Source: Chitinophagaceae bacterium LGM1
GTDB lineage: Bacteria; Bacteroidota; Bacteroidia; Chitinophagales; Chitinophagaceae
Reading direction: 5' to 3'
NCBI GenBank assembly: GCA_018604165.1
Contig: CP075895.1
Span: 2,041,001-2,105,000 of the forward strand
Length of the DNA: 64,000 nt
The translations under genes were made by a program, and so were the position numbers. This document shows, piece by piece, positions 16,131-22,956 of the stretch. The notes under the pieces are model-generated. The model made no database searches. It was not told where the DNA came from and was given only the letters and a program-made list of their open reading frames with translations. The stretch's first letter is position 1; each line of letters starts with the position of its first letter.

Positions 16131-16597
16131 CTTAGCGTCTTTGCGGTAAAAAATATCCGAGTCATGGCGAAGTATGAAGCCATCTCACGAAATGCTGGGT
16201 TGTATTATATTTACAGTATGCACACTGGCGGGGCAGTATATATTCTTTCTTCACCAAACAAAAACACCTTGTATGTTGGTGTTACGTCAAGCCTGCCCAA
16301 CCGCGTAATAGAACATCAACAGAAAAAGTATGCGAAAGCATTTACAGCGCGATATAACTGCGTAGTGCTTGTTTATTATGCATTGTTTGAATACATAGAA
16401 GATGCCATAAAAGAAGAAAAACGGTTGAAAGGCAGTAGTAGAATGTATAAAGAGCAGTTAATTCATAAAATGAACCCTTACTGGAAAGATTTATCTAACG
16501 AACTATACTAACATCACTTATGCCGTGAGATGGCTTCGTACCTCGCCATGACTCGTGTTTTTTTGTGTTCCCCTTAGCGACTTTGCGGTAAAAAAAC
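16131..16597. repeat. Nested repeat frame around a GIY-YIG gene
   Basis: Outer direct repeats at 16131-16153 and 16573-16597 (CTTAGCG-[TA]-CTTTGCGGTAAAA) enclose inner 32-bp inverted repeats at 16158-16189 and 16524-16555 that differ at only 2 positions. The inner unit begins CGAGTCATGGCGA and ends GCCATCTCACG; related copies occur at 17533, 17750, 17894, 21469 and (inverted) 29791. A further repeat type (16054-16095, 'gagatatCTGTTAGGCTTTTGTAATGCCGATT'-like) precedes it. Confidence 0.75.
16218..16511 (+). CDS. Small GIY-YIG nuclease domain protein
   Basis: 97 residues from the ATG at 16218 (MHTGGAVYILSSPNK). The GIY-YIG core is seen as V-Y-I-L ... L-Y-V-G-V-T, with Arg in 'LPNRVIEHQ', Tyr in 'YNCVVLVYY' and the metal-binding Glu in 'EDAIKEEKRLKG'. 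The length is that of the single-domain family (UvrC-N-like/YhbQ type), with no DNA-binding domain. These may act in repair or as selfish nucleases. The frame is open further upstream, but that part lies in the dispersed repeat and is rejected. The gene sits exactly between inverted copies of that repeat. Confidence 0.85.
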   Translation: MHTGGAVYILSSPNKNTLYVGVTSSLPNRVIEHQQKKYAKAFTARYNCVVLVYYALFEYIEDAIKEEKRLKGSSRMYKEQLIHKMNPYWKDLSNELY

Positions 16598-16627
16598 TAC
16601 TTTCTACTAACTACTAAAGACTTTCTA

Positions 16628-17494
16628 CTACAACCAATCCGCCACATCGCTGCCATCATTATACCCGCACAACACTTTACTAACCGTGCAGTTGGGTATA
16701 TGCTGCGCTATGGCAAGCCACTTGTCGTACGCGCCCGCATCGGGGAAGAGGACTACACGCCGCCCGCGTAGCACCCCACACTTATCGGCATGCAGATTGT
16801 GCGCCCCACCCGTAGCCAGCCACAGGTATTGCGGCAGGTGTATGCCCGCTATCAGTGCCGTCTTCTCGCTCTCGGCTATGGCTACAGGTCGGGTATCGGT
16901 AGCCAGCAGATGCTCGCCAAACAAACACTGCCTTAGCTCGTAGCCCTGTAGCTTGTGCAGGCTGTGTACCCAACGCACGGCAGGTGTACCGTCTTTCTTG
17001 CGTTTGCCCGTGTGCTTGTCGTACGCCATTACCTTGCCAGCCCGTATGCGGTTGGTAGCATCTATTTGCCAGAATATTGTATCGTTGTCATGCGTGCCTA
17101 TGCGGTAATCATCTATCGCACGTTCTACCGCTGCAAAGCCATAGGTATGGAGCAGGTACTGTACCAGATGATTGTTGTTATAACAGCAGAGCGATTGTTG
17201 ATGGATAGCAGCGAGTTGGGTAGTATGCGACAATGTGCCGATGCGATGATGCGATAATGGCTGGGTGTAAACCATTTTTACTTTTGAATTTTGACTTTTT
17301 ACTTCTGTGTAATCAGGCTTTTGATGATAGCCGCATTGCTGCTCTCTGTTGCATCGCCCGATGTCTGTACCCAAGTGTTGCCCCGTGCAGGTATCTATAT
17401 AGCGTACAAAAGACTGCTTTGTACCACATTGCGGACAGGTATAGCGTGTGTGCCTGCCCTTGTAGGGCTGTAGTGTGTAACGATAGGTTTTCAT
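16628..17494 (-). CDS. DUF6371-type primase-like protein (zinc ribbon plus Toprim-like)
   Basis: 288 residues. N-terminal zinc ribbon (YTCPQCGTKQ..., then GRCNREQQCGYH), a middle region, and a C-terminal Toprim-like part: 'VAIAESEKTALIAGI' with the acidic residue, 'LATGGAHNL', and 'GRRVVLFPDAGAYDKW' with the D-x-[DG] metal motif, ending at the extreme C-terminus. I recognise it as the DUF6371 group, commonly found on Bacteroidota mobile elements beside RepA-like ATPases. It probably helps prime or initiate replication of an element. The segment at 17276-17306 encodes 'TEVKSQNSKVKM', from a GAATTTTGACTTTT repeat that has entered the frame. Confidence 0.7.
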   Translation of the reverse strand: MKTYRYTLQPYKGRHTRYTCPQCGTKQSFVRYIDTCTGQHLGTDIGRCNREQQCGYHQKPDYTEVKSQNSKVKMVYTQPLSHHRIGTLSHTTQLAAIHQQSLCCYNNNHLVQYLLHTYGFAAVERAIDDYRIGTHDNDTIFWQIDATNRIRAGKVMAYDKHTGKRKKDGTPAVRWVHSLHKLQGYELRQCLFGEHLLATDTRPVAIAESEKTALIAGIHLPQYLWLATGGAHNLHADKCGVLRGRRVVLFPDAGAYDKWLAIAQHIPNCTVSKVLCGYNDGSDVADWL

Positions 17495-17532
17495 TGTTGG
17501 TTGGTTTGGTTGTGTGGTGATTATTTATTGTG

Positions 17533-17730
17533 TCATGGCGAGGGACGAAGCCATCTCACGAAATGAGTGGTTTGTCCTACACGGGTGTATTGCTGCGCTG
17601 CTATGCCTTCGCTTCCTTTCTTTCTTTTGGCAGCAAAAGAAAGAAACAAAGAAAAGCTGCCATAGACCAATGACAGAAAGGTCTATGGGGGCTATCTATT
17701 AGGCTCCGTTACTACTGTGCTGCCAAGCTG
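17533..17730 (+). repeat. About 200-bp hairpin repeat, copy 1
   Basis: It begins with the GTCATGGCGA...CATCTCACGAAATGAGTGGTTTG unit and continues into a strong 13-bp stem (TTTCTTTCTTTTG / CAAAAGAAAGAAA, 17618-17647, GCAG loop) and a 9-bp stem (CCATAGACC / GGTCTATGG, 17660-17688). A near-identical inverted copy is at 29624-29827. No gene lies in 17495-18060. Confidence 0.75.
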
Positions 17731-17749
17731 AACAATACTACTTGCTCCT

Positions 17750-18051
17750 GTCATGGCGAGGTACGAAGCCATCTCACGTTAACATGAGCCCTTACAATGT
17801 GAGATTATTCCGCTTCGCTACATGAGAAAAGTTGCTTTGTCAGCAGCTACGCACAAAGGCTTTGTTATGCTTCCGCGCAATGACTCGTGGTGTGTCATGG
17901 CGAGGAGTTGCGAGCCCGCCAAGCAGCAAGCATGGGTACGAAGCAAAGCCATCTCCCCAACAAAGCTATCATTCCGACGATAGGAGGAATCTGTTGGGCT
18001 TTAGTACTGCCGATTGGGCGGATTTTTCACTTCGTTCAGAATGGCACAGTA
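17750..18051. repeat. Run of dispersed non-coding repeats
   Basis: Contains two further copies of the GTCATGGCGAG unit (17750-17778 and 17894-17956, the second expanded inside) and a different palindromic unit at 17979-18043 that starts CATTCCGACGATAGGAGGAA and ends CACTTCGTTCAGAATG, with the 'CTGTTGGGCTTTAGTACTGCCGATTG' type middle. I see no coding sequence here. Confidence 0.6.
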
Positions 18052-18060
18052 GTTAAAAAT

Positions 18061-18894
18061 TCAATCTCTATTATGTTTTTCATCTCCAAGTCTGTTTTTA
18101 GGTTTTTCACTATGAATTTCAGAATCTATCAAGTTGTAGAAGCCTTGTTTATTGTTTAAAAGAGTATCATAAGGCTCAATGATGAATTCAGTAATTTCAT
18201 TCTTATCTATTGTATACTCTTGACCAATAGTTCCAATGTATGGACTAATTACTGTAGTAGAAATGTTAGTTAATTTATTGTACTCTGATACTTTCCTATA
18301 AAATTTATATCTTAATTTTTGTAAAGTTTTTTTGCTGTTAACTTTTATCAACTTCCCTCTAAAATCTTCAAGAACAGAATCAAAATCAACAACTTTCATT
18401 TGTTCAATAGCATCTATACTGTCTACTTTTCTCTTTTCTTTTTTAGCTTCTATATCTAAGCGTAATAGTTCTATTTCTGAAATTAATTTTTCTTTTTCTA
18501 AACTATCAGTAACATCATCTTTCATTTTATTATCAACAACTTGTTTTATAACTTCAGATATTCCATTTATTGCTATTGTCGTTGGAGCGAGAAAGATGGC
18601 TGTTATTAATGCTACTTTTACAGTACTAGAAATAGAATTATTCTTATTGATGTTTTTTGTTGCAATCCTATATCTATTAATTAAACCACCTTCTAGTCTT
18701 GGTTCTACTTCAATAAAAATATCATGACCACATGTCTTTGCGATGTTTTCTAATAGACGAATAAAATTCAACTCACAATTATTCTGGAGTTTGGCGTCCA
18801 TATAATGAGAATCATCTCTAAACTTATAATGCAATTCAAAAAAACAAAAATCTACCATTCTTATTTGACCACTCATATTGATATTATATAACAT
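18061..18894 (-). CDS. Unrecognised single-pass membrane protein of the accessory island
   Basis: 277 residues from the ATG at 18894 (MLYNINMSGQIRMVD); an in-frame GTG at 18939 lies in the iteron array and is unlikely, and MSGQIRMVDF (18876) is another candidate. N-terminal soluble part to about residue 85 ('FHYKFRDDSHYMDAKLQNN...ENIAKTCG'), one hydrophobic helix near 92-112 (VKVALITAIFLAPTTIAING), a charged coiled coil near 120-175 (EKEKLISEIELLRLDIEAKKEK), then a C-terminal domain. No family recognised. The base composition is clearly more AT-rich than the flanking genes, which suggests transfer. The same six-iteron palindrome precedes it and the neighbour gene. Confidence 0.7.
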   Translation of the reverse strand: MLYNINMSGQIRMVDFCFFELHYKFRDDSHYMDAKLQNNCELNFIRLLENIAKTCGHDIFIEVEPRLEGGLINRYRIATKNINKNNSISSTVKVALITAIFLAPTTIAINGISEVIKQVVDNKMKDDVTDSLEKEKLISEIELLRLDIEAKKEKRKVDSIDAIEQMKVVDFDSVLEDFRGKLIKVNSKKTLQKLRYKFYRKVSEYNKLTNISTTVISPYIGTIGQEYTIDKNEITEFIIEPYDTLLNNKQGFYNLIDSEIHSEKPKNRLGDEKHNRD

Positions 18895-18912
18895 TATGAC
18901 AATATTTGTTTT

Positions 18913-18963
18913 GTTCACCTGTTCAACTTGTTCAACCACTTGAACGAATTGAACAAACTGAAC
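18913..18963. repeat. Six-iteron palindrome, copy 1 (3 GTTCAAC + 3 inverted)
   Basis: GTTCA(A)C units begin at 18913, 18921 and 18930, and inverted TTGAAC units lie at 18940, 18949 and 18958, spaced 8-9 bases and centred at GTTCAACCACTTGAAC (18930-18945). The block lies upstream of the gene at 18061-18894. Copy 2 is its inverted counterpart at 20084-20135. Confidence 0.8.
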
Positions 18964-18967
18964 AAGA

Positions 18968-20050
18968 TTAACTTATGAATTTAAAGCTCTCAAACACCCA
19001 TTGAATAGCTTGTGATAGCTCGTGTGTTAAGACTAATTTCTCTGCCTTACCTTTTATATCAGAAAACCAACGATGCAATTTTGATTTATCAGGGTTTTCC
19101 TGATGGGTTAACTCATCCTTAATCATAGAGAAACAAGTAATAAGGTCTTGCCTTATTTCGTTTGTATTATCATTTGCTTCTCTTATCAGCTTTACTATTT
19201 CATCAATCTTTGATATTTGTTCGTTTCGTATTTTAAATGAGTTTGATATTGTAATATTGGTATGATGTGAGTTATCAGACAAGTCCTCAAAACTTATATT
19301 TTCACCAATGGCTTTTGAGTTGACAGCACTTACTGTATGCGGTGTATGATTGCCACCTGTTTGTATATATATATTAGGTTGTGTAGATACTCCTTTACCT
19401 TTTGCTAACTCTTCTGCAATTCGCTTAAAATACTCGGCATTATTTTTCTCAATTTCTTTTGCAGTCTTTTCAAGCATTAAATTATTACGCATTGCTGTCA
19501 GTCGGTTTTTGAGCGTAGTTAGCACTAAACTATGCTCTGATTGTGTTAGCACAGCAGGCATATCTTCAAAACTATCTTGTTGCTTTACTTTCTCTATATA
19601 TTCTTTTATATCATTCCGAATATTCTCTATTTCTACTTTGTTGTATTCTTCATCTAATGTAAACTTGAACGCAATTTTATCTTTAGCAGAATTATCAATT
19701 GATATAGAAACTTTATAGCCTTTTAGTTTTGCATATTGCTCAAAGCCAATAAGCAAATCAGTAAACATTGCTTTTACATTTTCAGGCATTTGAACAATTA
19801 TGTATTTATTCGAATTTGTTGTATAGGTTGCTAAAAAAGCTCTTCTATATTGTAGAAATCGCAACGTTATTAAAAACAATAACAGAACTAAAACACCAAT
19901 TGTAGCATATAGACTCTTTTTATAGTCAACTTCAAAAACTACATAGTATATAGATATGACCATAACAATTAACATTAATACTAATGCTAATATGTAACCC
20001 ACTTCGACAGTAAATCCACGTATTATTTTAGACTTTTGTTGGTTTTTCAT
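18968..20050 (-). CDS. Unrecognised two-helix membrane protein of the accessory island
   Basis: 360 residues from ATG 20050. Two transmembrane helices near 18-40 and 45-65, then a basic turn (RFLQYRRAF) and a cytoplasmic part: an alpha/beta-looking region (about 75-150, 'YIIVQMPENVKAMFTDLL'), a helical segment (about 160-215), an Asn/Thr/Ser-rich segment ('NIYIQTGGNH...NSKAIGENISFEDL', about 225-270), and a C-terminal helical domain (KIDEIVKLIREANDNTNEIR...FSMIKDEL). No known family; the 'sensor stalk plus small helical C-domain' shape is reminiscent of effector-type proteins, but that is a guess. Strongly AT-rich. Flanked on both sides by inverted copies of the iteron palindrome. Confidence 0.7.
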   Translation of the reverse strand: MKNQQKSKIIRGFTVEVGYILALVLMLIVMVISIYYVVFEVDYKKSLYATIGVLVLLLFLITLRFLQYRRAFLATYTTNSNKYIIVQMPENVKAMFTDLLIGFEQYAKLKGYKVSISIDNSAKDKIAFKFTLDEEYNKVEIENIRNDIKEYIEKVKQQDSFEDMPAVLTQSEHSLVLTTLKNRLTAMRNNLMLEKTAKEIEKNNAEYFKRIAEELAKGKGVSTQPNIYIQTGGNHTPHTVSAVNSKAIGENISFEDLSDNSHHTNITISNSFKIRNEQISKIDEIVKLIREANDNTNEIRQDLITCFSMIKDELTHQENPDKSKLHRWFSDIKGKAEKLVLTHELSQAIQWVFESFKFIS

Positions 20051-20083
20051 AACCTTTTATAATTATATAAATATACAATTTCT

Positions 20084-20135
20084 GTTCAACCTGTTCAACT
20101 CGTTCAAGTGGTTGAACAAGTTGAACATGGTGAAC
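20084..20135. repeat. Six-iteron palindrome, copy 2 (inverted relative to copy 1)
   Basis: GTTCAA units start at 20084, 20093 and 20102; inverted TTGAAC/TGAAC units at 20112, 20121 and 20131. The central 16 bases (GTTCAAGTGGTTGAAC, 20102-20117) are the exact reverse complement of the centre of copy 1. It lies 33 bases upstream of the start at 20050, over or next to its promoter region. Confidence 0.8.
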
Positions 20136-20146
20136 AAAGCAAACAG

Positions 20147-21187
20147 CTATTCTTTTAAATAATTGTTTACGGTAGCAACACTTACGTCTAAGATTTCGGC
20201 TATCTCACGTTGTGTCATTCCCTCATCTTGTAGTTGTTTAGCTCTGCGTATCTTATCCGTACGCGCATCATCAACTTCCCTCAAATGCTCGCCCTCATCC
20301 CCAAAGCCTGTGAGTTTGAATTGCAGAAAGTTGTAGGGCTTTTCTATACGGCACAGGGCTACGTTGCGCTCGTGGTAGCGAAACTCTTTGGAGCGTGTCT
20401 TTATCTGCTTCAGGTAGCGCAGGCTGCGGTCGGTAGCACTCTCGCCTATGCAAAAGCTGCTATCGCAAAAAGACATCAGCATCTTGCTGCCCTGCAGGTC
20501 GTTGCGGGTAAGGGGTTTGCTGGCATCGCGCTTGGGTGTATGTGCCAGTGCCAGTATGCTCAGTCCGTAGCGCTTCTTCAGCTCCTTCAGGTGCTTCATC
20601 AGCGGCAGCGCATCTTTAGCTTTCTCCGTTTCTTGCCGCAAGTATGTAATATTGTCAATAATCAACACCTTCGCACCCGTTGTCATCACCGTAGTGGCAA
20701 TGCTATCGTGCAGGTAGTCTTCCATGTATTCATACCCGTCGGGTACTACCATTTCGGGGTCTATCTCGGCACGCTGCATATTGTGCGAAAACGAGTAGTG
20801 GTGCTGATAATCTACACTGTAGCGCAGTTCAAACTGTTTGTCAAACAGCTCAAAGTCGAAGTAAATAACGGGCTGCCTGTCTGCCGTCATCATAAAGCCC
20901 TCTATGGGCATACCACGGCTGATGCTGTCTGCTATCTGCACGGCCAGTATGCTCTTGCCCGTGTTGGTGTCTGCAAACAATATGCACAGTTCGCCCTCGT
21001 ACCACAGCTCGTCGAAGAGCATTTGCGGTATGGGGCGCAGGCTGGCTTCGTACATCCATTTGTTGGCCGTCTTTACGATGAACATACCCGTATCGGGTGG
21101 CTGGTTCATTATCTCGTTATACTCCGCCAGTATAGCATCTTTCATGGCTTGCCCGCTTGGGGGCTGTTGTTGGTTTTGGTGTTCCAT
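20147..21187 (-). CDS. RepA-like hexameric AAA/RecA-fold ATPase with C-terminal helix-turn-helix
   Basis: 346 residues. Walker A ADTNTGKS (72-79), Walker B VLIIDNI (about 175-181), and the 'LSILALAHTPKRD' sensor region with 'DLQGSKMLMSFCDSSFCIG' match RepA/DnaB-like single-domain helicase loaders of plasmids and integrative elements. The C-terminus (DEGMTQREIAEILDVSVATV) is a helix-turn-helix, so it may bind origin or promoter DNA itself. It pairs with the primase-like gene at 16628 as a replication module. No integrase, relaxase or partition gene is visible. Its composition is closer to the chromosome than that of the two membrane genes beside it. Confidence 0.8.
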   Translation of the reverse strand: MEHQNQQQPPSGQAMKDAILAEYNEIMNQPPDTGMFIVKTANKWMYEASLRPIPQMLFDELWYEGELCILFADTNTGKSILAVQIADSISRGMPIEGFMMTADRQPVIYFDFELFDKQFELRYSVDYQHHYSFSHNMQRAEIDPEMVVPDGYEYMEDYLHDSIATTVMTTGAKVLIIDNITYLRQETEKAKDALPLMKHLKELKKRYGLSILALAHTPKRDASKPLTRNDLQGSKMLMSFCDSSFCIGESATDRSLRYLKQIKTRSKEFRYHERNVALCRIEKPYNFLQFKLTGFGDEGEHLREVDDARTDKIRRAKQLQDEGMTQREIAEILDVSVATVNNYLKE

Positions 21188-21730
21188 ATCTGTATGGATT
21201 TTTAAAAAAGTTTACGGTTAAAAAAAGAATAGTGAAAAACTGCAACGTAGCTGTTGCCTGCGAAAATGCTATGTTTTAAAGGGTGCATGTACCCTTGAGC
21301 TGCCCGTTTGTATTAGTATGCACCGCAGACGCGCATATATTGGTGATATATATCGGGTACAATATTACGTACAATTATTGAACATTTGTACAACAATAAT
21401 ACAATCATACAACAAAAAACGTTGTAATGCAGACAGGGCAAGGAAAGAAAATTTTTAACTTATTACCCGTCATGGCGAACGAGAGCAGCGAGTGTTGCCA
21501 TCTCAAGAAATGAGGGTATTGTGTTTCGTGAGATTACCACGTCGCTATGCCAACGCTGTGGCTATGCAATAGCTCCTCGTAATGACGCGAGTTTTTTTAA
21601 CCGCAAAGACGCTAAGGCGCAGAGCAACTTATGTTGTGCAAGCACTCATTCCGTAAGATGGCTTCATACTTCGCAACTCCTCACAAAGTCGCAAAAAGCC
21701 CCTAATCCATACAAATGTGGATAACTTTTC
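21188..21730. repeat. Gene-free stretch with dispersed repeats
   Basis: No gene is supported. The GTCATGGCGA unit recurs at 21469-21512, and an opposed copy (CGTGAGATT...TCGTAATGACGCG) at 21526-21590 makes a long imperfect inverted pair. The 'TTAACCGCAAAGACGCTAAG' unit is at 21597-21625, in inverted orientation to the copies around 16131 and 16573. Short TTTGTACAA motifs occur at about 21383. Confidence 0.6.
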
Positions 21731-21772
21731 TGTACAAATGTGTAATATTTGTACAAAACGTTTATATCTTTG
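21731..21772 (+). promoter_or_regulatory. recA promoter with candidate SOS-type operator
   Basis: A perfect inverted repeat TGTACAAAT-N7-ATTTGTACA (21731-21739 and 21747-21755) ends 10 bases before a TATCTTTG -7 element (21765-21772); recA begins at 21808. The location fits a LexA-type operator. The motif does not match the LexA boxes I know from other phyla, so the assignment is inference. Confidence 0.5.
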
Positions 21773-21807
21773 AAAAAAATTAGTTTAGCAGTTTAAATCA
21801 CAACACA

Positions 21808-22806
21808 ATGGCAGCAGACGACAAATTAAAAGTATTAAAGCTCGCTCTCGACAAGATAGAGAAAGACTATGGCAAGGGCTCGGTGATGATGTTGGGCGAC
21901 AAGCAAAAAGACAGTATAGACACCATCAGCACGGGTTCTTTAGGTTTGGATGTAGCATTGGGTGTGGGCGGCTTTCCGCGCGGGCGTATTATAGAGATAT
22001 ACGGCCCTGAATCTTCGGGTAAAACAACCATCGCTATACACACCATAGCAGAGGCGCAAAAGAAAGGTGGTATCTGCGCTATAATAGATGCCGAACACGC
22101 TTTTGATGCCAGCTATGCACGCAAGCTGGGGGTAGATATAGATAACCTCATCATCTCTCAACCAGACTATGGCGAGCAGGCATTGGAAATAGCTGACAGG
22201 CTGATATCATCAGGCGCTATAGATGTGGTAGTGATAGACTCTGTAGCCGCCCTTGTACCCAAAGGCGAATTGGAAGGCGAAATGGGCGATAGTAAGATGG
22301 GCCTGCAGGCACGCCTTATGAGTCAGGCATTGCGTAAACTCACAGCTACCATCAGCCGTACGGGTTGTTGCTGCATATTCATCAACCAGCTACGCGAAAA
22401 AATAGGTGTCATGTTCGGCAACCCCGAAACTACTACGGGTGGTAACGCCTTGAAGTTCTACGCTTCTGTACGTTTAGACATTCGCCGCATCAGCCAGATA
22501 AAAGACGGTGATGTAGCCAGTGGTAACCGTACCCGTGTGAAAGTGGTGAAGAACAAAGTAGCACCCCCTTTCCGTCAGGTAGAGTTTGACATTATATTCG
22601 GTGAGGGTATCAGCAAAATAGGTGAGATAATAGATATGGGTGTGGAACTGAACATACTGCAAAAAAGCGGTTCATGGTTCAGCTACGGCGAAAGCAAGAT
22701 AGGACAAGGGCGCGATGCCGTAAAACAATTCCTGACAGACAATGCAGAGGTGGCAGAAGATATAGAAGCGCAGATACGCGCTGCACTACAACCTGCGGAA
22801 GCTTAG
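21808..22806 (+). CDS. recA: Recombinase A
   Basis: 332 residues, intact. Walker A GPESSGKT (66-73), the MAW region, Walker B '[12 protein letters not shown]', loop L1 '[20 protein letters not shown]', loop L2 '[22 protein letters not shown]', and an acidic-poor short C-terminus. It forms the filament for strand exchange and stimulates LexA-type autocleavage. Slightly shorter C-terminal tail than E. coli, as usual in Bacteroidota. It is monocistronic, with its own promoter and a terminator 100 bases downstream. The accessory island ends directly upstream. Confidence 0.98.
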   Translation: MAADDKLKVLKLALDKIEKDYGKGSVMMLGDKQKDSIDTISTGSLGLDVALGVGGFPRGRIIEIYGPESSGKTTIAIHTIAEAQKKGGICAIIDAEHAFDASYARKLGVDIDNLIISQPDYGEQALEIADRLISSGAIDVVVIDSVAALVPKGELEGEMGDSKMGLQARLMSQALRKLTATISRTGCCCIFINQLREKIGVMFGNPETTTGGNALKFYASVRLDIRRISQIKDGDVASGNRTRVKVVKNKVAPPFRQVEFDIIFGEGISKIGEIIDMGVELNILQKSGSWFSYGESKIGQGRDAVKQFLTDNAEVAEDIEAQIRAALQPAEA

Positions 22807-22907
22807 TTGATACGTCAATAGGTTAAATAGTTAACACCTTAGTTGTTGTACCAACTATTTACAACAGCAACCGATAAATAAATTTTTTGGGTTAGTAATA
22901 CAAAAGA

Positions 22908-22931
22908 AACGCCTCGTTTTCACGAGGCGTT
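22908..22931. terminator. Terminator between recA and the M16 peptidase gene
   Basis: Stem AACGCCTCG / CGAGGCGTT with a TTTTCA loop, A run before and T-rich after, between two convergent genes. Confidence 0.85.
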
Positions 22932-22956
22932 GTTCTTTATAATACTATCTCTGATA

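Noticed and set aside
16000-18060. Insertion sequence
   Set aside because: Repeats have no transposase and no terminal structure of a known IS family.
18913-20135. CRISPR array
   Set aside because: Units are 6-7 bases at 8-10 base spacing and partly inverted; no spacers and no cas genes.
20234-21205. 323-codon open frame on the plus strand
   Set aside because: It is the antisense shadow of the RepA-like ATPase gene, which has Walker motifs; the plus-strand translation has none and a Cys/His-rich composition.
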